DNA of 35,258 nt, taken from positions 1 to 35,258 of the forward strand of contig CACGGX010000014.1 of NCBI GenBank assembly GCA_902572735.1, in the 5' to 3' direction. How positions within the stretch are numbered: position 1 is the stretch's first letter; each line of letters starts with the position of its first letter. The stretch is from an uncultured Alphaproteobacteria bacterium (GTDB taxonomy: Bacteria; Pseudomonadota; Alphaproteobacteria; HIMB59; GCA-002718135). The position numbers and the translations under genes were made by a program. The notes under the pieces are model-generated. The model did not search any database, had not been told where the DNA came from, and saw nothing but the letters and a program-made list of their open reading frames with translations. Positions 18,431 through 26,717 of the stretch are shown here, in pieces.

Positions 18431-19749
18431 TTTTTTAATTTTGAAGCTGGTTTACCATACTCAATATTAAGACCACCATATCTTCTCACTCTAACATTGC
18501 ATTGTTCAGCATGACCAATAAATCCTTCAAGGTGTGAGAGTCTAGATCCATATTCTCCAATAAGTGTAGCTGCTTCATCGGTCATAATCTTTTGATAAGT
18601 ATGGGTTTTAATAAACTTACCAACCCACAAACCACCAGTATATCTACCAGCTTTTTTAGTAGGAAGAGTATGATTAGTGCCTATGACTTTATCCCCATTA
18701 GCAACATTAGTTCTAGCACCCAAAAATAAAGCTCCATAAGATGTCATATTTTCTAAAAACCAATCATCTTTTTTTGTCATAACCTGAACGTGCTCTGAAG
18801 CTATTTCATTTGCTTTAGATAACATCTCCTCATAGGTATTACATAAAATTATTTCTCCATAATCTCTCCAGCTAGTGCTTGCTGTTTCTTTAGTAGGTAA
18901 GATTTCTAAAATTCTATCAATTTCTTTAAATGTTTCTTCTGCAAGTTTTCTTGAGTTTGTTATCATGACAGCAGGAGAATTATATCCATGTTCTGCTTGT
19001 CCTAATAAGTCTGTTGCACATATTTCACCGTCAACAGTTTCATCTGCAATAACCATTGTTTCAGTTGGACCAGCAAATAAATCGATACCAACTTTGCCAT
19101 ACAATTGTCTTTTTGCTTCAGCAACAAATGCATTACCAGGTCCAACAAGCATATCGACAGGTTTAATTGTTTCTGTACCAATAGCCATAGCACCAACTCC
19201 TTGCATTCCTCCCAAAACATAAATTTCGTGAGCACCGCCCATTTTCATTGCCGTAACGACAGCTGGATTTGGCTTACCTTTAAAAGGTGGGGTAGTGGCA
19301 ACAATTCTTGGAACCCCGGCAACAGAGGCAGTCACAACTGACATATGCGCAGAAGCTACCATTGGGAATTTTCCAGCAGGCACATAACATCCAACTGCTT
19401 GTACTGGTATATTTTTATGACCAAGAATCACACCTGGATGTGTTTCTACTTCTAATTCACTTAAAGTTTTAAGTTGTGCTTCCGCAAATGATCGCACTTG
19501 TTTTTGAGCAAATTTAATATCTTCTTTGTCATCATCAGAGACTTCACTCATTAATTGATTTATTTGATCTTTACTTAATCTAAAATTATCTGGAGAATAG
19601 TTATCAAATTTTTGAGATAACTCTCTAATATGTTTATCGCCTTCTGATTCAATTTTACTTAATGTTTCTTCAACAATTTTTTTTACTTTATCATTATCTT
19701 CAATTCTTTGTTTTTCATCTAAACCTTTTTTTAAATATTCAATTGCCAT
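18427..19749 (-). CDS. HpsN-like NAD-dependent dehydrogenase (histidinol dehydrogenase superfamily; candidate sulfopropanediol 3-dehydrogenase)
   Basis: A 440-residue zinc-dependent dehydrogenase of the histidinol dehydrogenase fold. By alignment to HisD, the zinc ligands correspond to Gln251, His254, Asp353 and His413, and the general bases to Glu319-His320, all retained. The sequence [20 protein letters not shown] and the GTNHTLPT stretch resemble the HpsN branch, which oxidises dihydroxypropanesulfonate to sulfolactate, more than biosynthetic HisD. There are no his genes around. It follows a double-SnoaL gene by 2 bases in the same direction, so the two form an operon that reads away from the dyads at 20889-20924. 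The substrate is inferred; another vicinal polyol is possible. Confidence 0.8.
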   Translation of the reverse strand: MAIEYLKKGLDEKQRIEDNDKVKKIVEETLSKIESEGDKHIRELSQKFDNYSPDNFRLSKDQINQLMSEVSDDDKEDIKFAQKQVRSFAEAQLKTLSELEVETHPGVILGHKNIPVQAVGCYVPAGKFPMVASAHMSVVTASVAGVPRIVATTPPFKGKPNPAVVTAMKMGGAHEIYVLGGMQGVGAMAIGTETIKPVDMLVGPGNAFVAEAKRQLYGKVGIDLFAGPTETMVIADETVDGEICATDLLGQAEHGYNSPAVMITNSRKLAEETFKEIDRILEILPTKETASTSWRDYGEIILCNTYEEMLSKANEIASEHVQVMTKKDDWFLENMTSYGALFLGARTNVANGDKVIGTNHTLPTKKAGRYTGGLWVGKFIKTHTYQKIMTDEAATLIGEYGSRLSHLEGFIGHAEQCNVRVRRYGGLNIEYGKPASKLKN

Positions 19750-19751
19750 AA

Positions 19752-20849
19752 TTATTTTTTATGAATTAATTTAAAGATATCAATGCCTATTTGATCTAAT
19801 ATGTGTGCTATATCGATTGGTACCCAATTTTCTCTAATTAGCCCTTCATGATGTAAATAAAAATCCATGACTCTCATTGTTATTTTTTTTTGAGTTGGTT
19901 CATATCCTAGCCAATCACTTGATCCATGAACACACTGAATACTATGCCAGCCACCAGTCATAGAATAATTTCCATCTCCAATTTCAATATAATGACCGAT
20001 TTTCCAATAATCTCTATCCTTAAACGTAAGTCTAAATGGGAGTTGGTGATGATCAACAAAACCATCTAAACCTCTAGCTGTACCTATACCACTTGGCCCA
20101 TACCACATCATTTTTGGATGCCAATAATCTTGTTGAGGATGATTAATTAATTTTTCTCTTATTTGATCTTTTGTAAGACCTGGCTCAGTCTCAGGTTTAA
20201 TATTTAAACTTCTTTGCATGGTTAAATCTTGATTCAAAGATTGAAGAGACAGCTCCTTATCTAAATTTTGATTATTTTCTCCATCACCTGTGATGGGACT
20301 AGGCCACATCCCTTCTACACCAAGAGATTTATTAATCGGCCAATGACCAGCCTGACGAATAAAGTCTACAGTATCAATTAATGTGTAAGATTTTATTATT
20401 TTATTGTTTGTAATTTGATGCGCTTCACATGTTCGAAGATAAATTGTTTTATTAGTCGGCTTTACACCTAACCACTCATTTTTAAAAGTTCCAGTTAAAT
20501 GACTAATAAATGAAACAAAAACTTTATCTCTAAATGAACCACCAATTACTAGATTATTTCTTCTTTCAAGATCGGGGAATGCCTTTTTTAGAGGTATTAA
20601 ATATTTATTTTTTATTTCTTCAATTCCATTAATTTCATTAATTGGATGAAAGCCATTAAACTCAGCATCTACGTGATATAGATTTTCAAGATTTTTGTCT
20701 AAATCATCTAAAGAGCACTCAGCAATTTTTTTTAATAAATTTTTGAAATATATTTTGTTTTCAATATTTATCTTTGGATCAAGATCTAAATGAATTATAT
20801 TTGAGTTATCTTTCTCACCTGTATCAAAGTTTTGTATTTTATTTGCCAT
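19752..20849 (-). CDS. Two-domain SnoaL/NTF2-like protein (type A)
   Basis: A 365-residue soluble protein with two tandem SnoaL-like domains (about 30-170 and 225-360) joined by a polar linker rich in Asn, Gln and Glu. The second domain begins near residue 243 with [14 protein letters not shown]. The same signature appears in the proteins at 24049 and 26297. Each domain ends in the cone-fold pattern GxxPTxKxIxxR followed by a charged strand. SnoaL-like proteins include aldol cyclases, isomerases, hydrolases and non-enzymatic members, so no reaction is assigned. It is directly upstream of the HpsN-like gene (2-base gap) and divergent from the bicupin gene. It is paralogous to 24049-25053 along its whole length. 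Confidence 0.82.
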   Translation of the reverse strand: MANKIQNFDTGEKDNSNIIHLDLDPKINIENKIYFKNLLKKIAECSLDDLDKNLENLYHVDAEFNGFHPINEINGIEEIKNKYLIPLKKAFPDLERRNNLVIGGSFRDKVFVSFISHLTGTFKNEWLGVKPTNKTIYLRTCEAHQITNNKIIKSYTLIDTVDFIRQAGHWPINKSLGVEGMWPSPITGDGENNQNLDKELSLQSLNQDLTMQRSLNIKPETEPGLTKDQIREKLINHPQQDYWHPKMMWYGPSGIGTARGLDGFVDHHQLPFRLTFKDRDYWKIGHYIEIGDGNYSMTGGWHSIQCVHGSSDWLGYEPTQKKITMRVMDFYLHHEGLIRENWVPIDIAHILDQIGIDIFKLIHKK

Positions 20850-20888
20850 AATAATTTAATAACACTATTGTTAAATAATAATTGATTT

Positions 20889-20924
20889 ATTCATTATTTT
20901 GAATAATATTCAAAAAAAATGAAT
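20889..20924. promoter_or_regulatory. Operator-like dyads in the SnoaL/bicupin divergent promoter region
   Basis: Two neighbouring inverted repeats: ATTCA-N6-TGAAT at 20889-20904 and ATTCA-N7-TGAAT at 20908-20924. The inner halves also form an 8-base-arm palindrome, TTTTGAAT-AAT-ATTCAAAA, at 20897-20915 or within one base of it. They fill the space between the minus-strand SnoaL-HpsN operon (start 20849) and the plus-strand cupin operon (start 20941). The 16-base form recurs at 25091 and 27738. These are likely binding sites of the LacI-family regulator encoded at 26718. Confidence 0.65.
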
Positions 20925-20940
20925 AAAAGATCATTACAAT

Positions 20941-21912
20941 ATGTCAATTAATATTACATCTAGATTAGCTAAATTCGATGAACTTATTCCTAGTAATATA
21001 CCATTTGTTGAGGGAAAACTAAAAGGTCATCAAGATAGAAAAAATTATTCAGTTATAGGTCCTGGCGTAAGCGAAGATGCTAAACAAAATGTTAAAATAG
21101 CTGAAGAACATGGCTTTAATATTGGTGCGGTAAGCGCTGCGCCGATGAATGGCTCTGGATTACATAGTCACACAACTGCTGAGGTTTTTATCATTCATTC
21201 AGGAGCTTGGCGTTTTTATTGGGGTGTTGATGGCACAGAAGGAGAAGTAATACTAAAAAAAGGTGACATCGCTTCCTTTCCCACAAACATGTTCAGAGGT
21301 TTTCAAAATGTAAGTGATGAAGAAGCTTTAATGTTTGTTGTGTTAGGAGAAAATGATCCAGGTGTTATTACTTGGACACCAAAACTTTTAAAAGATGCAA
21401 AAGAATCTGGCATGGTATTAATGAATGATAATTCTTTAATCGACACAGAGAAACAGAAAATAACAGATGAAACTAAAATTATTCAGCCACTAGAAGATAA
21501 TGAATTAGAGAGTTTCGATCATTACTCTTCAGAAGACATAGAAAAGTTTGTTATTAGATTTAATGATAAAGATAAATATTTTGTCGATGATGATCACTAT
21601 CAATCTAATAAAATTATCAACTACATTGATCAGTTTCAAATTCATGATAAATCTTTTACCCCTAATATACCGCATGCAACAGGTTTTAGTCTTTCACTTC
21701 TCAACGGCAAGAGTGCTCATATACATGAATACAAACTGGAGAAATCAGAAGTGTATCATTGTTTATCTGGTGAATGGGAAATAGATTGTGATGGAAACAG
21801 AGTTGTAATTAAAGAAAAAGATACTTTTTCTGTTCCAAAAAATTCACTTCGTTCAATAAGACAGATAAGTGATCATGATGGTAATTTATTTATAATACGA
21901 CAAACTAATTAA
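20941..21912 (+). CDS. Bicupin protein of unknown reaction
   Basis: A 323-residue protein with two cupin barrels. Cupin 1 (about 55-145) has the metal-site run GSGLHSHTTAEVFIIHSG followed by GDIASFPTNMFRGFQN. Cupin 2 (about 235-320) has AHIHEYKLEKSEVYHCLSG followed by DTFSVPKNSLRSI. Each keeps the His-x-His and Glu of motif 1, but the His usually found in motif 2 is replaced (FRGF and LRSI). General similarity is to gentisate dioxygenase-like or isomerase cupins. It is the first gene of the plus-strand operon cupin, SnoaL type B, MetE-like. No obvious Shine-Dalgarno precedes the ATG. The reaction is unknown. Confidence 0.8.
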   Translation: MSINITSRLAKFDELIPSNIPFVEGKLKGHQDRKNYSVIGPGVSEDAKQNVKIAEEHGFNIGAVSAAPMNGSGLHSHTTAEVFIIHSGAWRFYWGVDGTEGEVILKKGDIASFPTNMFRGFQNVSDEEALMFVVLGENDPGVITWTPKLLKDAKESGMVLMNDNSLIDTEKQKITDETKIIQPLEDNELESFDHYSSEDIEKFVIRFNDKDKYFVDDDHYQSNKIINYIDQFQIHDKSFTPNIPHATGFSLSLLNGKSAHIHEYKLEKSEVYHCLSGEWEIDCDGNRVVIKEKDTFSVPKNSLRSIRQISDHDGNLFIIRQTN

Positions 21913-21923
21913 ATATTAATTAT

Positions 21924-22916
21924 ATGAAAGGATTTGATGCACAATTCAAAGATTTTCCTGATTATATTTTAAAGATCACATATCAAATTTGGGAAAACAA
22001 CGATGTTGAAGCAATAAGAGATTATTATGCTGATACCCCAAATGTAAATCTTCCAACACCTACAAGATCTCCATCTGGAGTAATTTATGGTGCAGACCCG
22101 GTAATTGAAAGTACCTATGCTAGTAAAAAACTATTTCCCGACAGAACACTTTTAGGTGAAGATGTAATTTGGACAGGAAATGATAATGAGGGTTATTTTT
22201 CATCACACCGCATTTTATCAACCTCAACTCATGCTGTTGATGGGATGTATGGGAAAGCGACAGGGAAAAAACTTTATTACCGAACTATCGCTGATTGTGC
22301 ATGCATGAATAATCAAGTTTATGATGAGTGGCTTGTGAGAGATCAAGGAGCAATTGTGAGACAAATTGGAATTGATCCGAAGAAATTTGCAAGCAATCTT
22401 ATTAAAGATGAAGGTGGTCCTGAAAAAGCTAGTAAACCCTTTGATGAAAATACACCTGTTAAATCTATTTATAAATCTCCTATATTAGCTTCTGGTAATT
22501 CTGGAGAATTATATGCAAGTATCTTAAGCTCTATAATGAATATTAATTTAGAGAAAACAATAAATGATAGTTATGACAGAGCTATACAGCAATTTCAACC
22601 AGGTGGAAAAACTCACCATGGTAGAGATGAGGTAATAAAATTTTGGAAACAATTAAGAGATGCTTTTCCTAACGCATTGTTCTCAGTCGAGCATATTGCA
22701 TTTACTGAAGAAAAATATCAACCTAAAAAAGCCTCAGTTCGATGGTCCATGGTAGGTAAACATGAAGGGGATGGTCTTTTTGGGAAAGCCTCTAATTCGA
22801 AAATTTATATAATGGGTATTAATCATGTTGAATTTGGAGAAAGAGGTATTAAAAATGAATGGGTTCTCTATGATGAAACTATGATCTGGAAACAGATTTT
22901 ATTAAAAACAGGTTAA
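21924..22916 (+). CDS. Two-domain SnoaL/NTF2-like protein (type B)
   Basis: A 330-residue soluble protein with two SnoaL-like domains (about 10-155 and 190-325). It starts MKGFDAQFKDFPDYILKITY and shares this opening, TGKK and the SVRW-x-x-VG-x-H-x-G-x-G pattern with the protein at 25161-26297, so the two are paralogues. It is a different subfamily from the type A proteins (no WHxxMxWxGP motif). It sits 11 bases after the bicupin gene and 4 bases before the MetE-like gene, so one transcript is likely. A catalytic role such as dehydration, isomerisation or hydrolysis is possible, but nothing in the sequence proves it. Confidence 0.82.
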   Translation: MKGFDAQFKDFPDYILKITYQIWENNDVEAIRDYYADTPNVNLPTPTRSPSGVIYGADPVIESTYASKKLFPDRTLLGEDVIWTGNDNEGYFSSHRILSTSTHAVDGMYGKATGKKLYYRTIADCACMNNQVYDEWLVRDQGAIVRQIGIDPKKFASNLIKDEGGPEKASKPFDENTPVKSIYKSPILASGNSGELYASILSSIMNINLEKTINDSYDRAIQQFQPGGKTHHGRDEVIKFWKQLRDAFPNALFSVEHIAFTEEKYQPKKASVRWSMVGKHEGDGLFGKASNSKIYIMGINHVEFGERGIKNEWVLYDETMIWKQILLKTG

Positions 22917-22920
22917 TTTA

Positions 22921-24048
22921 ATGTCTAATATTTTAACAACACATGTTGGAAGCCTTCCTAGATCAAAAGAACTTTCAGATTTTTTATTTGCAAAAGATAA
23001 AGGAGAGAAATTTAGTAAAAGTAGTTTTGATGAAGTATTAAAAAATAACGTGGAAAGTGTTGTTGAGAGACAACTTGATGTTGGAATTGATTTTGTAAGT
23101 GATGGGGAAATGAGTAAAATTAGCTACGCTACATATATTAAAGACAGAATTGATGGGTTCTCAGGTGAAAGCGAAAGAAGAGCACCTGCTGATCTTGACG
23201 ATTTTCCAGAATATAAAGAAAAGATTGCTAAAAGTGGTGGCACACCAACTTATACCAGGCCATGTTGCACAAACGAATTAAAAGTAAAAGATGAAACTTC
23301 TCTTCTACAGGATATAAATAATTTTAAAAATTCACTTGATAAACTAAATCACCGACATGCATTTATGAACTCAGCATCACCTGGTGTCATAAATGTTTTT
23401 ATGCCAAATAAATTTTATAGTACAGAAGATGAATATTTGGATAAATTATCTAATATTATGGCTAAAGAATATGAGCTAATAACAAAATCAGATATCCAAG
23501 TTCAATTAGATTGCCCAGACCTTGCTTTAGCAAGACATATGAATTTTAAAAATTTATCTGAAGATGAGTTTATTAAACGTGCAGAACTACAAATTGAATG
23601 CCTAAACTCAGCATTATCTAATGTAGATGTTGAACAAACTAGAATGCATATATGTTGGGGTAATTATGAAGGACCCCACACACACGATATTGCTTTGGAG
23701 AAAATATTACCTATAATTTTAAAATCAAAGATAAAATACTTTCTTATTGAATCTTCTAATCCTAGACACGCACATGAATGGAAAGTTTTTCAAGATATAA
23801 AGTTACCAAAAGATAAAGTCCTAGTACCTGGCGTAATCGACTCAACCTCTAATTTTGTTGAACATCCAGAAGTTGTTGCAGATAGATTAATTCAATTTTC
23901 TACAGTCATTCCAAAAGATCAATTAATGGCAGGGACAGATTGTGGTTTTAGTACATTCGCTGGTTTTGGAAAAATTGATGAAAAAATTTGTTATGAAAAG
24001 CTCCATGCATTAGTTGAAGGTACTAAACTTGCCTCAAAAGTTATCTAA
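22921..24048 (+). CDS. MetE C-terminal-domain-like zinc methyltransferase (short, core-MetE type)
   Basis: A 375-residue TIM-barrel protein of the cobalamin-independent methionine synthase C-terminal family, without the N-terminal MetE domain (MetE is about 750 residues). It opens with TTHVGSLPRS, has DFVSDGEMSK near 58-66, and keeps the zinc ligands: His243 and Cys245 in HICWGNYEGPH, Glu277 in LIESSNPRH, and Cys341 in GTDCGFSTF. Such short forms move methyl groups between varied donors and thiols or corrinoid proteins. Its place in a catabolic operon suggests demethylation of the imported compound or transfer of its methyl group, which is inference. The 3' end abuts the convergent SnoaL gene with no gap. 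Confidence 0.85.
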   Translation: MSNILTTHVGSLPRSKELSDFLFAKDKGEKFSKSSFDEVLKNNVESVVERQLDVGIDFVSDGEMSKISYATYIKDRIDGFSGESERRAPADLDDFPEYKEKIAKSGGTPTYTRPCCTNELKVKDETSLLQDINNFKNSLDKLNHRHAFMNSASPGVINVFMPNKFYSTEDEYLDKLSNIMAKEYELITKSDIQVQLDCPDLALARHMNFKNLSEDEFIKRAELQIECLNSALSNVDVEQTRMHICWGNYEGPHTHDIALEKILPIILKSKIKYFLIESSNPRHAHEWKVFQDIKLPKDKVLVPGVIDSTSNFVEHPEVVADRLIQFSTVIPKDQLMAGTDCGFSTFAGFGKIDEKICYEKLHALVEGTKLASKVI

Positions 24049-25053
24049 TTACTGATTTAAAAATTTTGCTCTTTCTAAAAGATCCACTCCTAGTTTTTTT
24101 AAAAAATGTAAATGATCAATAAAGATCCAGTTTTCAGCCAGCTTATCTCCATCTCTTCGATATAAATCTACAACTCTCATTTCTGATTCAATATCACTTG
24201 CATTTGTTAATCCTAAATATTCTCCTTTAGGTTTCATAATTAAATTTGGCCAACCAAACCAACCTCCAAGATCATCTTCAGAGCTACTAAGTATGTGTCC
24301 ATTGAAACGAACAAACTCTAAACCATCTTGAAATGGTTTTGTGTGACCTTTTTGATAACCATCAATAGTATAAGAAGCTCCTATACCTCCTGGTCCCCAC
24401 CAAATCATGTCATTATGCCAATCTAATTCTAATTCTTCTTTATAAGATTGCATTTTGGATCCTTTAACAAGTCGATCGCGCATTCTATGAATTAAATCTA
24501 ATGTTTTTTGACTTTCACTTTCATTAGAAATATCAAATTTTAAACCTTTATGATTCTTTGGTCCAGGTGTTACACAAACAAGACCTGTAGATTCAGGAAT
24601 TATAGAAAGACCTAGTTGCTGCATTAAATTCATTACATCTAAAAAAATAGCCCCTTCACTAATTTTGTTATTTTCCACTTTGTAAAATTCTGCAAATCTT
24701 AATAAAATTGATTTATTATTTGGTTTAAGGCCTACAAACGGCTTATTGAAAACACCCATGAAATGACCCATACTGGAGATCCATTTCCCTTTATTTTTAT
24801 CTAGTGAATTTATCCCAGCATAAAATATATCCAATCGACGTTGTATAGGTGAAAATGAATCTTTAATTGGTTTCCATAGATTATTAGCAACAAGATCTAT
24901 ACTACCTAGTTCGTTGAATGGGTGGGTACATTTCATACTAAAATCTTCTGATGCGTATTTGGATATAACTTCAGATAATGAATCAATGTTGCAACTATCT
25001 ATTTCATTGAAATAATCTAATACTAATTTTTTTTCTGCTTGGAGATCAGTCAT
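24049..25053 (-). CDS. Two-domain SnoaL/NTF2-like protein (type A)
   Basis: A 334-residue paralogue of the 19752-20849 product. The N-terminal domain (about 10-150) shares THPFNE, a PIKDSF-x-x-x-x-RR stretch and GLKPNNKSILLR with it. The C-terminal domain (about 195-330) begins WHNDMIWWGPGGIG near residue 212 and ends with MRVVDLY and an ENW-x-x-IDHLHFL stretch. No signal peptide or membrane segment. It is transcribed alone on the minus strand, convergent with the MetE-like gene and divergent from the next SnoaL pair. Its promoter region holds the dyads at 25091-25127. Function unknown. Confidence 0.82.
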   Translation of the reverse strand: MTDLQAEKKLVLDYFNEIDSCNIDSLSEVISKYASEDFSMKCTHPFNELGSIDLVANNLWKPIKDSFSPIQRRLDIFYAGINSLDKNKGKWISSMGHFMGVFNKPFVGLKPNNKSILLRFAEFYKVENNKISEGAIFLDVMNLMQQLGLSIIPESTGLVCVTPGPKNHKGLKFDISNESESQKTLDLIHRMRDRLVKGSKMQSYKEELELDWHNDMIWWGPGGIGASYTIDGYQKGHTKPFQDGLEFVRFNGHILSSSEDDLGGWFGWPNLIMKPKGEYLGLTNASDIESEMRVVDLYRRDGDKLAENWIFIDHLHFLKKLGVDLLERAKFLNQ

Positions 25054-25090
25054 TTCATTTTGATTATATTAATAAACTAAAAAAGACAAT

Positions 25091-25127
25091 ATTCATTTTT
25101 TTGAATAAAATTTCATTGCTTTGAAAT
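25091..25127. promoter_or_regulatory. Operator-like dyads in the SnoaL/SnoaL divergent promoter region
   Basis: ATTCA-TTTTTT-TGAAT at 25091-25106 is directly followed by ATTTCA-TTGCTT-TGAAAT at 25110-25127. Both contain TTCA-N6-TGAA, the core shared with the sites at 20889 and 27738. They lie 38 bases upstream of the minus-strand start (25053) and about 34 bases before the plus-strand start (25161). This position suits control of both genes by the island's LacI-family protein. Confidence 0.62.
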
Positions 25128-25160
25128 ATTTTTAAATGTATCTCATTACAAATACAAATT

Positions 25161-26297
25161 ATGAAATTTAATAAAATTACAGATAAAAGACCAGAACCCC
25201 TCCAAGATAATCATATGCCTAAGAGTTATGATATTTCATTAAAAGCATATGGAGGTGGAGGAACAGCTAAATCATTAAATCCAAAACCAAAAAAACTTAA
25301 ACATCAATCAATGAAGGGGTTTGAGGATCAGTATAAAAATATAATCGATTATATTGTAAGGATTACGTATCAAATCTGGGAAGAAAAAAATATTGGCTAC
25401 ATCTATGACACCTACAGTAAAGATTGCAGAGTTTGGGATGAATTTGGTTTACAATCTGGATCTGAAAAAATTGTAGCTGATACTGTACATACAAACAACG
25501 CTTTTCCAGATATTCGATTATTTGCAGATGAAGTTATTTGGGCAGGAGATGAAAATGCAAGTTTTCATACTTCGCATAGAACAATTATTACTGGAACAAA
25601 TACTGGATTTAGCAAATTTTCCAAACCAACTGGTAAAAAAGTAAGATTATTTTGTATTGCGAATTGTGTGGCCAAAAATAATGAAATTTATTACGAAAAT
25701 GTTGTCTACGATACAGCAGGTTTAATCAAACAACTCGGATTAGATTTAAATCAGGTTGCCAAGCAACTTGTCGATGAGGGAATTGCAGGACCCTATGCCC
25801 CTCATTTTAAAAACTCTAAACCAACAAGAAATATTACTAAATTAAAACCAATTAGTTTTGATATTCCAGATAAAATTACAAATGTAAGAGAGTTTGTTCA
25901 TGCAGTTTATGATACAATTTGGAATAGACGAAACTTTTCTGCGATAAATAAAGCATACTCGAGTAAGGTAGAATTTGAAGGTTCAACTGGTCGTAAATTT
26001 AAAGGAGTTTTGCAATTAAGAAAATTTATAATTTCACTTTTAGCTTCGTTCCCTGATCTTGCACTTAGTATTGAAGATTTATACTGGATGGGTAATACAA
26101 AAGATGGTTACTTAGTATCGGTTCGTTGGGGTGCTGTAGGAACTCATAAAGGTAATGGCTCATATGGCCAACCAACTAATAGAGAAGTGTATTTGTGGGG
26201 AATCACTCAATGGGAAATTAAAAATAATAAAATTACTAAAGAGTGGACTGGTTTTAATGAGCTTGCAATACTAATGCAAATTTTAGGAGATAAATAA
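25161..26297 (+). CDS. Two-domain SnoaL/NTF2-like protein (type B, with N-terminal extension)
   Basis: A 378-residue protein whose residues 51 onward (MKGFEDQYKN) align with the whole 330-residue type B protein at 21924. Domain 1 spans about 60-205 and domain 2 about 235-375, the latter with SVRWGAVGTHKGNGSYG. The first 50 residues are an extra basic, glycine-containing leader (AYGGGGTAKS) with no signal-peptide character. They may be real or reflect a start that truly lies at Met51 (base 25311); neither ATG has a clear ribosome site. It overlaps the following SnoaL gene by one base (TAATG). Function unknown. Confidence 0.8.
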   Translation: MKFNKITDKRPEPLQDNHMPKSYDISLKAYGGGGTAKSLNPKPKKLKHQSMKGFEDQYKNIIDYIVRITYQIWEEKNIGYIYDTYSKDCRVWDEFGLQSGSEKIVADTVHTNNAFPDIRLFADEVIWAGDENASFHTSHRTIITGTNTGFSKFSKPTGKKVRLFCIANCVAKNNEIYYENVVYDTAGLIKQLGLDLNQVAKQLVDEGIAGPYAPHFKNSKPTRNITKLKPISFDIPDKITNVREFVHAVYDTIWNRRNFSAINKAYSSKVEFEGSTGRKFKGVLQLRKFIISLLASFPDLALSIEDLYWMGNTKDGYLVSVRWGAVGTHKGNGSYGQPTNREVYLWGITQWEIKNNKITKEWTGFNELAILMQILGDK

Positions 26298-26716
26298 TGA
26301 CTTTAGATGAAAGTAAAAAATTATTAGCTGATATGTATGATGCACTTAATGCTCAAGATCTAGAAGCACAACATAAGTACTGGCATGATGATATGGTTTG
26401 GCACGGTCCTCCAGGTTTTGGTGATATCCATGGTATAGAAAATTTTAAATATAAAGTTCTAAAACCTTTTTATGAAGCATTTCCAGATTATCATGTAAAA
26501 AATGATATTGTGGTTGCTGAAGGTGAGTGGATTAGTGCAACGGGATTTTTAACAGGTACACATAGTGGAACATATCTTGGAGTGGAGCCAACAGGCAAAT
26601 CTATCAAAATGCAATTTTCAGATTTTTGGACCATTAAAGATGGAAAATTTTTAGATAATTACGTTATGGTAGATAATCATGGTGTCTTCGAACAAATGGG
26701 ATTAAAATTTAAGTAA
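26297..26716 (+). CDS. Single-domain SnoaL-like protein (type A C-terminal domain relative)
   Basis: A 139-residue single SnoaL/NTF2 domain, the usual length for the family. WHDDMVWHGPPGFG (29-42) matches the start of the second domain of the two type A proteins. The later stretch GTYLGVEPTGKSIKMQFSDFW with DGK is the common SnoaL signature often annotated as ester cyclase. It is translationally coupled to the preceding type B gene through a one-base overlap. It ends one base from the convergent LacI-type regulator gene. This may be the ancestral single-domain form from which the duplicated ones arose, an inference from length and motif. Confidence 0.85.
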   Translation: MTLDESKKLLADMYDALNAQDLEAQHKYWHDDMVWHGPPGFGDIHGIENFKYKVLKPFYEAFPDYHVKNDIVVAEGEWISATGFLTGTHSGTYLGVEPTGKSIKMQFSDFWTIKDGKFLDNYVMVDNHGVFEQMGLKFK

Positions 26717-26717
26717 A

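Noticed and set aside
18875..19341. Several overlapping open frames on both strands inside the HpsN-like gene
   Set aside because: They lie fully within a well-supported dehydrogenase gene with conserved catalytic residues and show no recognisable domain.
18427..19749. Annotation as histidinol dehydrogenase (hisD) of histidine biosynthesis
   Set aside because: The fold and zinc site are the same, but the sequence pattern is HpsN-like. No his genes are nearby, and the gene is coupled to a SnoaL gene in a regulated island.
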